Counted from the stretch's first letter, positions 45,051 through 58,761 are shown. The stretch: 64,000 nt of DNA from Mytilus californianus (GCF_021869535.1 NW_026262701.1:2619501-2683500), one strand, 5' to 3'. Notes: generated from the sequence alone by a model not told the origin. A program made the numbers and translations.

Positions 45051-45844
45051 AGAGCTTTAAAAAAAATCAAGTACATTTTTGCAGTTGTTACATATTTAAA
45101 CGCTTGAGTATATTTATACTATGTTTACATGACAAACGATATATATTTAAAATTGAATTCTGCGTCCACACTAGTAGAAATATAAAAAATATATATATTC
45201 AAAATGCTCTTAAAGTCCTTTAATTCACATCAATTTTCTACAACCGGTTTCACATCTTTGTGATAATCATGTATGAATGTAACTAATGAAATCAATGGTA
45301 ACGTAACGTCACTATTATGAGTCCGTAAAAATACACAAAAGGGACGTCACCCTTACATAAGTTGCGACTTATCTATTTGAGCTTGGTTTGTACTTTTTAA
45401 TGAACATGTTTTCCTTATTTATTCGCATTTCTTCAGTAAATTGGTCGTCACATTGGTAGAATGGGAAAACATAATATTTCGGTAATTTATTAGTTGCGCA
45501 TAAATCCAGGTGTTCACCAACGTTAATCATCCTAGTTTCTGGATGTCGGATGTATTTTACTCTTCAAACAAGCGGCAGAAAGTACTAGTTGGTTGAATTT
45601 ACACATGTATGCTTGCATTATATTGTGAAAAAGTATGTTTTGATTGATGCCCTCGCAACAGCCCTGGTATTGGAGTTGATGATTTTCTAGATGTGGGGTG
45701 AAAAAGCAAGATCTATTTTTGAGTGATGATGGTGGTATATTCTAAGAAGGATTAAGGCATTTATCGTTGCTCGAACACAGTTCTAGTGATATGTTTTCGA
45801 GGTTTTAGATCTTTAGATAGCAATATATAGTCGTCAGCTGTAAT

Positions 45845-47196
45845 CTTACCGGTTGTGTCCTGACAAATTCTGCTAGTTCTACCCTATAGATACTTGTAGT
45901 CTGTTCTTGTCACTATTATGTACCACATGATCCTCTATTAGACTCCTGCGTTTGTTAGTGCTTTTTCAGAAAAGCCTCTCTGCGTTTGTCTTGGTTTAAT
46001 AAAGAAAAGAATCGATGTGTGTTAATGTTACCTTTTTAAAGTAAAAGCAAAATGAAACATTTGAACATACCTTCTGTGAATGGTTTTCGTCGTATGAATT
46101 CGTACCTAAACAATGGCTGGTGATTATGGAATTTGTTCCTAATTATTTTACCTATTTTCAATAGTTGCCAATCTTTTGAGTAACGATGTCAATATATATG
46201 GTCCTGATAATTCGAACTTGCATTTGATAGGATAAAAGTTGCTTTAGCAAATTCTACTGAAAACCCTTGAGCATAGAATGTTCGCAACAATTCCTCAATC
46301 TTTCCGGCTGTGTCCTGACAACTTCTGCTATTTCTACCCTATATATACTTGTAGTATGTTCTTGCCACTATTTTATACCACATGCTCCTTTTTCGGTGCG
46401 TTGAGGATTACTTTGAGGTAGGGGACTAGTTTTCAATGGGTAGTGCACTTTGAAGATTTACTGGTTTATTCGCTATCAGTGCAAAGTTATCTGCAATTGT
46501 TGTGACCCAAATAAACGCATCCATCCACAGACCCGGAGAAAGGCGTTGTAGGGTATTCAGGGGCTCGGTGTATGTCTTGTAGAATGTACGAGTAAGCTTT
46601 CAACCTTTCTACAAAGATAGAAAGTTTTTTATGAGCTTACCCTTCAACTTGATCTTATCTTTGAAATGGCTTATACCTAAATTATCTATAAGTAACCATG
46701 TGTCGGCCTTGATCCCAGGTGGATATAGTTGGTGAAACATAACCTGGTGACATTACGTATTGCAAGTCTTTTCTGCTCCTAGTGGAGGGATAGATAAAGG
46801 TATCTATCGTTCAGTTGCTTCATTTGTTCTCTATTAGACTCCTGCGTTTGTAAGTGCTTTGAATCATAAAAACCTCTCTTGGTTTGTCTTGGTTTGATAA
46901 AAAAAATAATCGATATGTGTTTATGCTACCTTTTTGGAATAAAAGCAAAATGAAACATTTGAACCAACCTACTGTGAATGGTTTTCGCCGTGTGAATCGT
47001 ACCTAAACAATGGCTAATTATTATGGAATTGTTCCCAATTAGGCTAACTATTTTCAATACTTGCCAATCTTTTGAGCAGTCATGTCAATATATATGGTCC
47101 TGATAATGCGAACTTGCATTAGATAGGATTAAAGTTGCCTTAACAAAATTCTACTTAAAACCCTTGAGCATAGAATATTTGCAACAATTCCTATTA
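45845..47196 (-). repeat. Diverged direct duplication, possibly of a retroelement coding remnant
   Basis: 45935-46295 and 46831-47190 are colinear (TTCTCTATTAGACTCCTGCG, TGAATGGTTTTCG, TTGCCAATCTTTTGAG, CAATATATATGGTCCTGATA). A smaller block at 45845-45930 recurs at 46300-46390 (GTGTCCTGACAA, CTTGTAGT). The minus strand around 46330-46200 reads KIEELLRTFYAQGFSVEFAK and on, which looks like decayed protein-coding sequence. I cannot name the family with confidence. Confidence 0.6.
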
Positions 47197-47323
47197 GGTA
47201 GATGGTCAAAGTAATGGATATTGATTATCCACTTTGTTATTTCTGAAAAAAAGGTTTATAAACATCAAAAGAAATCATTTAACTGCCATCCGTTACATCT
47301 TTTCTATAGTATAATAAAAAGTA

Positions 47324-47510
47324 AAATCACAAAAATACTGAACTCCGAGGAAAATTCAAAAAGGAAAGTCCCCAATCAAATGGCAAAATCAAAAGTTCAA
47401 ACACATCAAACGAATGGATAACAACTGTCATATTCCTGACTTGGTACAGGCATTTTCTTATCTAGAAAATGGTGGATTGAACCTGGTTTTATAGCTAGCT
47501 AAACCTCTCA
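47324..47510 (+). repeat. Dispersed mussel repeat (AATACTGAACTCC family), second copy
   Basis: Colinear with 20683-20865: AATACTGAACTCCGAGGA, TCAAACACATCAAACGAATG, CTGACTTGGTACAGGCATTT, TTTTATAGCTAGCTAAA. It is non-coding. Confidence 0.82.
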
Positions 47511-47926
47511 CTTGTATGACAGTCGCATAATATTTAATGAATTAAATCAACATAAACGCTTGTGGAACAAAATTACTAGATATTATGGAATATATGCTGA
47601 ATGTCTTAGCTTGAGAGCATGTTGATGTTGATTTTAATAAAATGCCATTCCAGAAAAGTGCTTTAGATACATAGATATATTATTATTAAGTGTTAATTTC
47701 GTTTACTAGTCTAGGGTTGATACAGTTGCTGATGCACTGTTAGTACATATGGGTATCATAAGCTCTTCTTGTTTTAAAGTATTTATACATTGAGCGTTCC
47801 TAATGGAGGTTAATCCAGAAAAGCAGTTCGGACGCATGCAATTTATAGAGCTTTAATCTCGTTTTCTAGCACTGAGTCAGTGTTAGTCCTCAGGATAGCA
47901 TCAACTCTGTTGTCAGTGCTTCATTT

Positions 47927-48600
47927 TTGTCGAGCCTTCGACTTTTGTCGAAAAAGCGAGACATAGCGATCCTACATTCCGTCGGCGTCGTCGTCGTTGT
48001 CGTCGGCGGCGTCCACAAATATTCACTCTGTGGTTAAAGTTTTTGAAATTTTAATAACTTTCTTAAACTATCCTGGATTTCTACCAAACTTGGACAGAAG
48101 CTTGTTTATGATCATAAGATAGTATCCAGAAGTAAATTTTGTAAAAAAAAAATTCCATTTTTTCCGTATTTTACTTATAAATGGACTTAGTTTTTCTGCC
48201 AGTTAACATTACATTCACTCTGTGGTTAAAGCTTTTAAAATTTTAACAACTTTCTTAAACTATCCTGGATTTGTACCACACTTGGACAGAAGCTTGTTTA
48301 TGATCAAAAGCTAGTATCTAGAAGGAAATTTTGTTCCATTTTTTCCGTATTTTACTTATAAATGGACTTAGTTTTTCTTCCAGTTAACTTTACATACAGT
48401 CTGCAGTTAAAGTTTTAAAAACATTTATTAGATTCAAAAACCATCCTGGATTTTTACCAAACTTGGACAGAAGCTACTTACAATCAATAGATAGTATAGA
48501 GAGGAATATTTTTATTAATTTTTTTCCTCTTTTTTGTTGAGCCTGCGATTAACAGCAAAAGTAGGCGAGACACTGGGTTCCGCGGAACCCTTACGAATTT
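47927..48600. mobile_element. GTCGAGCC-type non-coding element with internal repeats
   Basis: It starts TTTGTCGAGCCTTCGACTTT and GCGAGACATAGCGATCC, with a CGTCGTCGTCG tract, and ends with AGGCGAGACACTGGGTTCCGC/GGAACCC. Three internal repeats of about 180 bp share TTAAACTATCCTGGATTT and AAACTTGGACAGAAGCTTGT. There is no protein. I recognise this element type from bivalve genomes. Confidence 0.8.
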
Positions 48601-49019
48601 TTTACATAATTTGTAACAATCTTTAAATATTCTCCGTTGAAATCTATAAAGTGTTATTAACTGATGTCCTATCAAGAGCCGGATAACTTTTTTCTTACAA
48701 TTCCTAATAAATTTACATAGTAATACAAATACTATGTAAGATGGACAAACGGATATTACCGGCAGTCTGCTCAAATCAAAATATGATAATATACAAAAAG
48801 ATATTGAAGGCAGACTAAAAAGCTGTGAACAAAAAACAAACTTAGGATCTTCATTTTACTGTGAGTTATATAAACTTTAAATTTCTGTTTCACTGTGGAT
48901 TATGAAAATATCGCACTTGATAAAGTTTGGATTAGGTCAGACTATTTTCATTTGATACTACATTGTACACAAAAAAGATAACAGTATCCGACTCATCTAA
49001 CAAAAATTCAAATGTACAA

Positions 49020-52000
49020 ATAAAAGCAACAGTAGATCTTCGATGTTCAAATCTCATTAAAAGATTAAGAAGACGAATCAAGGTAACAAACAAACACTTT
49101 GGGAATCACCTGAACTCTAAAAGGATTAAGAACGGGTGGTCTGACAGGGGAGTAGTCTCCTTCTATGCATGCACCAACCGCAATGCGAGTTCAAACTTTG
49201 TCCAAATTTCACATCGGTAAAACTACAGATTAGATAATTATTCTGGTATCTAACGGCCAAAGACTGCGAAAACATGTTGCTAGTAAATTGAGATACAGAT
49301 ATAACGTTTATGTCAACCAAATTGTTATGATGACCGTAAAACTTGTGAACATGATGAAGGTCGATTTCAGTTTTGCTTCTTCATAACTCGGTTGGAACAG
49401 TTGTTTTTTGGTGTTTTGTTTGTTGATGCAAGGAACACACGACTCTCAATGAAGTCCGTATAGTGTAATTATGCACATGCGTAACGTATCAATTGAGGTA
49501 TGTAAACGTTATATGATGGGACAGAGGGCATGATACGGCTGAGAAAAAGGAAGCTGACAATTGAAAAATTGAACTCATCACATTTGTCATTGATTTTATT
49601 TTGAATTCGTCCAACTGTTTTAATATCGAGGAAAAAATCTGAATATGAAGCAGACCTTGTAGTTTAACTAGTATCCATAAAGTAAACATAAAAATTAGAA
49701 GATGTTCGCTAAGATATATGAGTTGCTAACATTTTCTGATATGTAGGTTATCGCGAGACTGGACATCATCAATATATATGAAAGCGAAATTTAGTACTTT
49801 GCAAGATATATATTTTCTTTTTGTTTTTGAGAACGTTTTGAGCAGTTTGCGCCAAAGTACACATTGGAAAACTGACTTCCATATCAATCCACAAACTCAA
49901 CTGATATGTTATGGATAAAAAAAAATCCAACTTTTTGAAGTAATGTGTATCGACAATTCCAATTTTGTAAAGAAAGCTTTGCTTAACTAGTCTGTCTTCG
50001 ATCTTTCAATTGAGCAGGGGCTGTGGTAGTGTAAAGCGTAGAAAAATCAAAAGTTTTAAAATTACTTCAAAAAATTTTAAGAGTTTGATTGAATATCTGG
50101 TTGACATCGCTGGTTGAATATACCTAATCACAATATTTCTGAAGGACATTTTTTACTGTAAAAAAAAGTAGTGGAAAGAACTTTTGAAAAATGTTAAGTG
50201 AAACATCTTAACGACCTGGCGATATATCGTGACGTATACGGATTTTGTAAGAAACCGGGAGATTTTCATGGTCCTTCTATGTTAATACCAGGGGAGTAAA
50301 GGACGTATCTGCGATTTTTTAATTCTCTTCTTTTGTGAAGGTTGCAGTTTTGCAGGAAATCTAGAGTTCTTTAGTTTTACATTTCAATTATTTCCGCATT
50401 CAAAATCAATATCGCTAGATTAGAGGCTTCTCAAGCTGAAAAAAACCAATATATTTGACGTCGAGAATGGAGAAAGGATAAAGCATCAACAACCTTCGGT
50501 GTCTTAAAAAGTAGTGAAACTCGTGTGATAATTGTTCGACGTAGGTTTTGAGTGCGCTTCTGAATGCATGACCGAACAGCTTTGATACATTCAGATGAAT
50601 TGTTCAGTCCAGGGTGCACCAGTCTCCCTCCTTTCCAACTTTTCTGGCACATTCCTAAACTGCGTTCTTTGGTAACCAGAAGTTCTTCCTGTGAATAGGC
50701 TAAGAATGCAAGCAAAGACAAACAATAACAAACAACTCGTGGTCCAGGTAGCGTTGCTACAAAATGTTGTTGGGTGGAACCAGTTTTTAACGTACATGTA
50801 TATGCTTCGAAAGCTATAAACATGAAACTTCATTGGTTGCAACGTTTGTCAACACCAATTTTTTGGTGGCGTTCGTATTGCTCAGTCTTTAGTTTTCTAA
50901 GTAGTGGGTGTTTTTTTACTTGCTTATCTTCTCCTTGTGATCCGTTTTTTCTTTTGTTGTTGCTATGATGTTGTCAGTTTTCTTGGACTTATAAGTTTTA
51001 AAATTGAAAATGGGGAATGTGTCAAAGAGACAACAACCCGACCAAAGAGCAGAAAAGGCCACCAATGTCTCTTCAACACAGCGAGAAAATCCCTCACCCG
51101 GAGGCGGGCTTCAGCTGTTTCCTAAACAAAATGTACTAGATCAAAGAAAATGGACGTCACACCAAACTCAGAAAAATATAAATAAACTAAAATTTAAAAA
51201 CATACAAAACTAACAAAGGCCAGAGGATCTTGACTTCGGACAGGCGCAAAAATCCCTTTTTTCGAGATCTCAACTCTCCCCTATACCTCTAGCCAATGTA
51301 GAATAAACAAACACACAGCAATATGCACAGTAAAAGTTAGTTTGAAAGAAGGCCGAGTCCGTGTCATAATAGGTAACAAAAGAAACTAAGCAAAATGACA
51401 ATGATACATAAATTAACAAGAGACTACTAGCAGTTACTGACATGCCAGCTCCAGACTTCAATTAAACTGATTGAAAGATTATGTCTTCATCATATGAAAA
51501 TCAAGCACAATCACTCCAATTAGGGGTTTAGTATCATATCATTATAAAATATATGAGAACAACATAACTCGTATCATGCCAACAACTGGTATTAGAATAA
51601 ATGTGTTTATTTTCGATGCAAAGACCCTATGAGTGAATCAATATTAATACCAAAATATGCCATCTTTAATGATCTGACAACAGTATCATAACTATATCCC
51701 TTCTGAATAAGTCTGTTTAAAGATTTGGTTAAAAGATTGAATGTGAAATACCTGAACGTATAAGATGTCTGCATGTTGATTTATATTTACGAATGATGTC
51801 CTTGTACCGATGATAAACTTTAGTAAATGTTTTGACTAGTTTGTGATATCGAAAACCCTGGTGTAATATTTTTTCAGTAATACCGAGATTTCGTTCATTA
51901 AAATCAAATACGTTGTTACATACACGAGCGAATCGAACAAGTTGAGATATATAAACACCATAAGATGGTGACAAGGGAACGTCACCATCTAAAAATGAAT

Positions 52001-52621
52001 AATTGACAATAGGAAATGAAAACTCATTTTGGTATTAAGCTTCCCGTTAAAGATATAGATATCAAGATCCAGGAAAGGGCAGTTTTCATTGTTAGTTTTA
52101 GCTTTATTTAAAGTCAGTTCAGCCGGATAAATCTCTTTAGTTTACATATTTAAGTCGTCATGATTGAGAGCCAATATAATCATCCAAATATATAAAAGTG
52201 TTATTAAAATTTTGTATCAGATGTTGTTTCGATTGGTCTTTGCTGATTTTAGTCATAAATTGTAACTCATAACAATACAGAAACAGGTCTGCAATAAGTG
52301 GTGCACAGTTAGTCCCCATTGGAGTTCCGATAACTTGACGATATACGGAATCTCCATAGCGTCCAAAATGTTATCTAGTAAAAATGCAAGGGCAGTTATC
52401 GTATCAAAGCAGGTCCAAATGACACAGTTCTTTTGTTTGTTGTTACTAAAAAATTACTTACAATAGTGCACATATATATTCGCATTCTGACTTTTTAAAT
52501 GCCAATTTAATCAGGTGTGTAAATTTTTTCTTAATAAGATTATGAGGCAAAGTGGTATATAGGGTAGAAAAATCTAAACTTTGAACCGATTCGAAATCAC
52601 CAATATAAGCATGCAATTTAT
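49020..52621. repeat. Left copy of a 3602-bp near-identical tandem duplication
   Basis: The segment recurs at 52627-56228 with a constant offset of 3607 bases, separated by five extra bases (AATTT). I found only three substitutions by eye (near 49134, 51343 and 51519). It contains, on the minus strand, a truncated Penelope-like RT (51640-52621), a GGGGAATGTGTC tail repeat (50995-51290) and about 2 kb of unidentified DNA. The 130-codon minus frame at 50431-50823 is preserved in both copies only because the duplication is so recent; it has no recognised motif. Confidence 0.97.
51640..52621 (-). pseudogene. Penelope-like reverse transcriptase, 5'-truncated copy
   Basis: Minus strand, in order: LHAYIGDFESVQSLDFSTLY (RT motif near 52570), a GTPMGTNCAPLIADLF box around 52300-52335, YLDD-type catalytic box around 52174-52195, LTLNKAKTNNENCPFLDLDI near 52100, SYGVYISQLVRFARVC near 51950 and LIQKGYSYD near 51700. 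Frames change between these blocks and stops occur, so it is dead. The copy starts abruptly at the duplication junction at 52621. No GIY-YIG endonuclease was recognised. Confidence 0.85.
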
Positions 52622-52626
52622 AATTT

Positions 52627-55600
52627 ATAAAAGCAACAGTAGATCTTCGATGTTCAAATCTCATTAAAAGATTAAGAAGACGAATCAAGGTAACAAACAA
52701 ACACTTTGGGAATCACCTGAACTCTAAAAGGATTAAGAGCGGGTGGTCTGACAGGGGAGTAGTCTCCTTCTATGCATGCACCAACCGCAATGCGAGTTCA
52801 AACTTTGTCCAAATTTCACATCGGTAAAACTACAGATTAGATAATTATTCTGGTATCTAACGGCCAAAGACTGCGAAAACATGTTGCTAGTAAATTGAGA
52901 TACAGATATAACGTTTATGTCAACCAAATTGTTATGATGACCGTAAAACTTGTGAACATGATGAAGGTCGATTTCAGTTTTGCTTCTTCATAACTCGGTT
53001 GGAACAGTTGTTTTTTGGTGTTTTGTTTGTTGATGCAAGGAACACACGACTCTCAATGAAGTCCGTATAGTGTAATTATGCACATGCGTAACGTATCAAT
53101 TGAGGTATGTAAACGTTATATGATGGGACAGAGGGCATGATACGGCTGAGAAAAAGGAAGCTGACAATTGAAAAATTGAACTCATCACATTTGTCATTGA
53201 TTTTATTTTGAATTCGTCCAACTGTTTTAATATCGAGGAAAAAATCTGAATATGAAGCAGACCTTGTAGTTTAACTAGTATCCATAAAGTAAACATAAAA
53301 ATTAGAAGATGTTCGCTAAGATATATGAGTTGCTAACATTTTCTGATATGTAGGTTATCGCGAGACTGGACATCATCAATATATATGAAAGCGAAATTTA
53401 GTACTTTGCAAGATATATATTTTCTTTTTGTTTTTGAGAACGTTTTGAGCAGTTTGCGCCAAAGTACACATTGGAAAACTGACTTCCATATCAATCCACA
53501 AACTCAACTGATATGTTATGGATAAAAAAAAATCCAACTTTTTGAAGTAATGTGTATCGACAATTCCAATTTTGTAAAGAAAGCTTTGCTTAACTAGTCT
53601 GTCTTCGATCTTTCAATTGAGCAGGGGCTGTGGTAGTGTAAAGCGTAGAAAAATCAAAAGTTTTAAAATTACTTCAAAAAATTTTAAGAGTTTGATTGAA
53701 TATCTGGTTGACATCGCTGGTTGAATATACCTAATCACAATATTTCTGAAGGACATTTTTTACTGTAAAAAAAAGTAGTGGAAAGAACTTTTGAAAAATG
53801 TTAAGTGAAACATCTTAACGACCTGGCGATATATCGTGACGTATACGGATTTTGTAAGAAACCGGGAGATTTTCATGGTCCTTCTATGTTAATACCAGGG
53901 GAGTAAAGGACGTATCTGCGATTTTTTAATTCTCTTCTTTTGTGAAGGTTGCAGTTTTGCAGGAAATCTAGAGTTCTTTAGTTTTACATTTCAATTATTT
54001 CCGCATTCAAAATCAATATCGCTAGATTAGAGGCTTCTCAAGCTGAAAAAAACCAATATATTTGACGTCGAGAATGGAGAAAGGATAAAGCATCAACAAC
54101 CTTCGGTGTCTTAAAAAGTAGTGAAACTCGTGTGATAATTGTTCGACGTAGGTTTTGAGTGCGCTTCTGAATGCATGACCGAACAGCTTTGATACATTCA
54201 GATGAATTGTTCAGTCCAGGGTGCACCAGTCTCCCTCCTTTCCAACTTTTCTGGCACATTCCTAAACTGCGTTCTTTGGTAACCAGAAGTTCTTCCTGTG
54301 AATAGGCTAAGAATGCAAGCAAAGACAAACAATAACAAACAACTCGTGGTCCAGGTAGCGTTGCTACAAAATGTTGTTGGGTGGAACCAGTTTTTAACGT
54401 ACATGTATATGCTTCGAAAGCTATAAACATGAAACTTCATTGGTTGCAACGTTTGTCAACACCAATTTTTTGGTGGCGTTCGTATTGCTCAGTCTTTAGT
54501 TTTCTAAGTAGTGGGTGTTTTTTTACTTGCTTATCTTCTCCTTGTGATCCGTTTTTTCTTTTGTTGTTGCTATGATGTTGTCAGTTTTCTTGGACTTATA
54601 AGTTTTAAAATTGAAAATGGGGAATGTGTCAAAGAGACAACAACCCGACCAAAGAGCAGAAAAGGCCACCAATGTCTCTTCAACACAGCGAGAAAATCCC
54701 TCACCCGGAGGCGGGCTTCAGCTGTTTCCTAAACAAAATGTACTAGATCAAAGAAAATGGACGTCACACCAAACTCAGAAAAATATAAATAAACTAAAAT
54801 TTAAAAACATACAAAACTAACAAAGGCCAGAGGATCTTGACTTCGGACAGGCGCAAAAATCCCTTTTTTCGAGATCTCAACTCTCCCCTATACCTCTAGC
54901 CAATGTAGAATAAACAAACACACAGCAATATGCACAGTAAAAGTCAGTTTGAAAGAAGGCCGAGTCCGTGTCATAATAGGTAACAAAAGAAACTAAGCAA
55001 AATGACAATGATACATAAATTAACAAGAGACTACTAGCAGTTACTGACATGCCAGCTCCAGACTTCAATTAAACTGATTGAAAGATTATGTCTTCATCAT
55101 ATGAAAATCAAGCACAATCCCTCCAATTAGGGGTTTAGTATCATATCATTATAAAATATATGAGAACAACATAACTCGTATCATGCCAACAACTGGTATT
55201 AGAATAAATGTGTTTATTTTCGATGCAAAGACCCTATGAGTGAATCAATATTAATACCAAAATATGCCATCTTTAATGATCTGACAACAGTATCATAACT
55301 ATATCCCTTCTGAATAAGTCTGTTTAAAGATTTGGTTAAAAGATTGAATGTGAAATACCTGAACGTATAAGATGTCTGCATGTTGATTTATATTTACGAA
55401 TGATGTCCTTGTACCGATGATAAACTTTAGTAAATGTTTTGACTAGTTTGTGATATCGAAAACCCTGGTGTAATATTTTTTCAGTAATACCGAGATTTCG
55501 TTCATTAAAATCAAATACGTTGTTACATACACGAGCGAATCGAACAAGTTGAGATATATAAACACCATAAGATGGTGACAAGGGAACGTCACCATCTAAA

Positions 55601-56228
55601 AATGAATAATTGACAATAGGAAATGAAAACTCATTTTGGTATTAAGCTTCCCGTTAAAGATATAGATATCAAGATCCAGGAAAGGGCAGTTTTCATTGTT
55701 AGTTTTAGCTTTATTTAAAGTCAGTTCAGCCGGATAAATCTCTTTAGTTTACATATTTAAGTCGTCATGATTGAGAGCCAATATAATCATCCAAATATAT
55801 AAAAGTGTTATTAAAATTTTGTATCAGATGTTGTTTCGATTGGTCTTTGCTGATTTTAGTCATAAATTGTAACTCATAACAATACAGAAACAGGTCTGCA
55901 ATAAGTGGTGCACAGTTAGTCCCCATTGGAGTTCCGATAACTTGACGATATACGGAATCTCCATAGCGTCCAAAATGTTATCTAGTAAAAATGCAAGGGC
56001 AGTTATCGTATCAAAGCAGGTCCAAATGACACAGTTCTTTTGTTTGTTGTTACTAAAAAATTACTTACAATAGTGCACATATATATTCGCATTCTGACTT
56101 TTTAAATGCCAATTTAATCAGGTGTGTAAATTTTTTCTTAATAAGATTATGAGGCAAAGTGGTATATAGGGTAGAAAAATCTAAACTTTGAACCGATTCG
56201 AAATCACCAATATAAGCATGCAATTTAT
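52627..56228. repeat. Right copy of the 3602-bp tandem duplication
   Basis: Same content and orientation as 49020-52621. Its left edge shares ATAAAAGC with the left edge of the first copy. Its right edge continues into the rest of the Penelope-like gene, which the left copy lacks, so the ancestral sequence is represented by this copy and its right flank. Confidence 0.97.
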
Positions 56229-57602
56229 CGAGTACTTCCAACGAATTTTTGACACACCAAAAGTAATTAATTCCACTATTTTCAAAGTCCTTATTTGAAC
56301 AATTTATTACCGTCCTTATTTGAACAATTTATTACCGTCCTTATTTGAACAATTTATTACCAGGTTTTTGATTGTACCACATGTACTAGTAAGTAGAATA
56401 GATAGTTTAGTAGTGGAACAATGGCTTGAAGACGAAATAAATCTATATTTGTAAGGTGTTTTGTGCAGCTCCGGAAGTCAGTACATAGTTGGAACTTGTA
56501 TTTGGTTCTGCTTGTAAGCAGGTAACTAAAAGATTATGTTTGTTACAGATGTCATTTTCCGAAAATAGAGAAGGAATGTTGGTGAATTCGTGATTTCCTT
56601 TTGCAGAACCTCAATGTAAAATTTACGTCAAACAATAATGATATTATTAGCAGCCTTATCAGCAGGGACAAAAACAAATTCCTTGGCGAGTTCTTTTAGC
56701 TTATGTTTAATACGAGAAATAGGGCTATTATGGTTGTTGTTAGGAGTAAAATGTTCTTTAAAATTTTTAATATCAACTATGTTCATTACTGAATTAAAAA
56801 AAGAATCTAAGGATTTTTTGTCTGCTTGTTCTTGTTTTATCCATTTTCGAGCAGTAAGTACGGAGTGAGTCGTGGATGATGTTATGACACTCATTCCAAT
56901 TAATAATTGACAGGGGACGATATTTAGGTCCTTTACTGAGGAATGATTTCAACTCTCGGTCATGAATGATGTTAAGGTCTCCTGTTATAACATGGGAACT
57001 GGAGCCATAAATGTATTTGGAATTACTGCAATTTCATGACGTAGGTGTATTGTCACTGATATTAATATCTTTACACACCTCCCTATAATTAAATACTTAT
57101 TTCCGGGTAGATTTTTATGTAAACATAGCAAATAAGAGGAAGTTAAGTATTATCAAAATAGCCAGGAATTTGTTCTTTAACAGAATGATAATTAAAAATA
57201 CCGGCAATATTTACAAAATCAAAACCTTTATTGACATATTTGATTTTAATAAAATGTTTTTATGACCTTCAGGGCGATCAATTTTGGGAAACAATTATTT
57301 TAGAAATATGCAATTATAATTTGGGCGATTTCATACTTAGGACTGCAATATGGAATTGTGTTGCAATCCTCTAAAATTTGATGTAATTCATTAACAGGTA
57401 AAGAACAGACCTTGGTTAACAGATAATGTCTGCAGTTGGTTTTTGAAAAAGTAATTAGGTCCGAACTATTTGTATTGTTGGTACGAAATTTTCTCTGATT
57501 GCGATTCATTCTACGCCTGTGAGAACGGTTTTTACGAACAGTTTTAGAAACTATATCCAAAATGTAAACAGAATCAGTTCTTGATATATTACCAATTCCC
57601 AT
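55260..57602 (-). pseudogene. Penelope-like reverse transcriptase, longest copy, degenerate
   Basis: From 57602 down: an N-terminal basic segment (KNRSHRRRMNRNQRKF; LEDCNTIPYCSPKYEIA), KWIKQEQADKKSLDSF near 56840, FVPADKAANNIIIV at 56628-56670, NSGINYFWCVKNSLEVLDKL near 56250, DFSTLYTTLPH near 56165, the GTPMGTNCAP box near 55920, a YLDD-type box near 55790, and C-terminal blocks to about 55270. The order and motifs fit the Penelope-like elements common in molluscs. Multiple frameshifts, and a 25-bp triplicated stretch inside the gene, show it is not functional. Confidence 0.85.
56287..56361. repeat. 25-bp triplet repeat inside the Penelope-like gene
   Basis: Three exact copies of GTCCTTATTTGAACAATTTA+TTACC lie head to tail. 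Since 25 is not a multiple of 3, the expansion also breaks the minus-strand frame. It lies just outside the 3.6-kb duplicated unit. Confidence 0.95.
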
Positions 57603-58761
57603 GATATTATCAATAAGACCGCGAGGATAGACTTTCTGTATTTTTTTAATCCAATTGAATTCAATTATTTCCGTGATCGTTCAAACTTTGAATGAGATTC
57701 CCCAGGCTGCTTATTTACTACTTCTAAAGGTTGAATTGTTTAATATTTAGTAGGATGATTTTGCTTCTTAAGGTGTTGATAAATGTTTCTTCTGAATTTA
57801 TGGGGCCTTTTAAAACGATAATGGTGTGCTTGCGTGCATTTAGATAAATAGCGCCCAGTTTCAACTAAGTACTGAATACCGCATCCAGGTTTGTTTCATG
57901 TGAGTATATAGATAATACTGTTAGCTTTTTAATTTATATAAGTTTCAAAATTTAAGGAAAATGTGCGACAACTAAACGTGGACCTTACCGTATTGTTGGT
58001 GGAAAGACGGGGACATGTAAATCATTTTTTGGCATGACACTTATCAATCGAAGGGTGACCACGATTTGTCCTTTTGGGATATTCCGCTTCTAACTTACAC
58101 ATTTATTTTGGATTGTTTGAATCTGAACTTTTTTTTTTATAACTAAATCTGAAACCAATGGAGTTTATGCACATGAGAGGACTACCTTGACTTTTGTTTT
58201 TTTTTTTTTTCTTCAGAAAATGAAATGTCGTTTTATCGATAAAAATATACCATATTGTCTAATATGTATATCTATGTACAATGACAAGTTGTAAATGATA
58301 TTTGTTCCGCCTAACAGAATTTCTACTGAAAACTTTATTATAAACAATGCCATAATATCTGTTCCTGTTGGAACAAATTTTTTTTTTTCTTTATTCCATT
58401 ATGAACAAGTACTTTAACATTTATTTCAGTCGAAATAATATAACAGATTATTTCTTCCGTTGTGAACGTATATTATGAAAGAACTTCTATTTCATTTTCA
58501 TTACGTGTGAAGTATTTATGACAGGTAGAATATTAGTCCTGACCAAGTCGTCATTAGAATTACTGTAATGAAGGTAATCATCCAGTAATTTCAAAAGGGT
58601 TAATTCTGTCTAACTTCACTATTAACAGTAAGTAGCATAATTTTCATTTCAAATTGTGTGAGAAATTAAACCAATTACTGCCATCATGTAAATTGCTTTT
58701 GCAAAACACGTGCATAACATTTCAAATTTGAATACAAGCTCACACTTTTCTGAAAGTCTGA
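57603..58761. other. Unassigned sequence 5' of gene B
   Basis: The left part is probably the 5' region of the Penelope-like element (minus strand). The right part (about 58100-58761) is the upstream region of gene B and has several T runs. I do not see a convincing TATA box or other promoter motif. Confidence 0.4.

Noticed and set aside
50431..50823. 130-codon minus-strand open frame, repeated at 54038-54430
   Set aside because: It is the longest uninterrupted frame in the window and is conserved in both copies, but the copies are nearly identical DNA, so conservation says nothing about coding. I recognise no motif, and overlapping frames on both strands are also open here.
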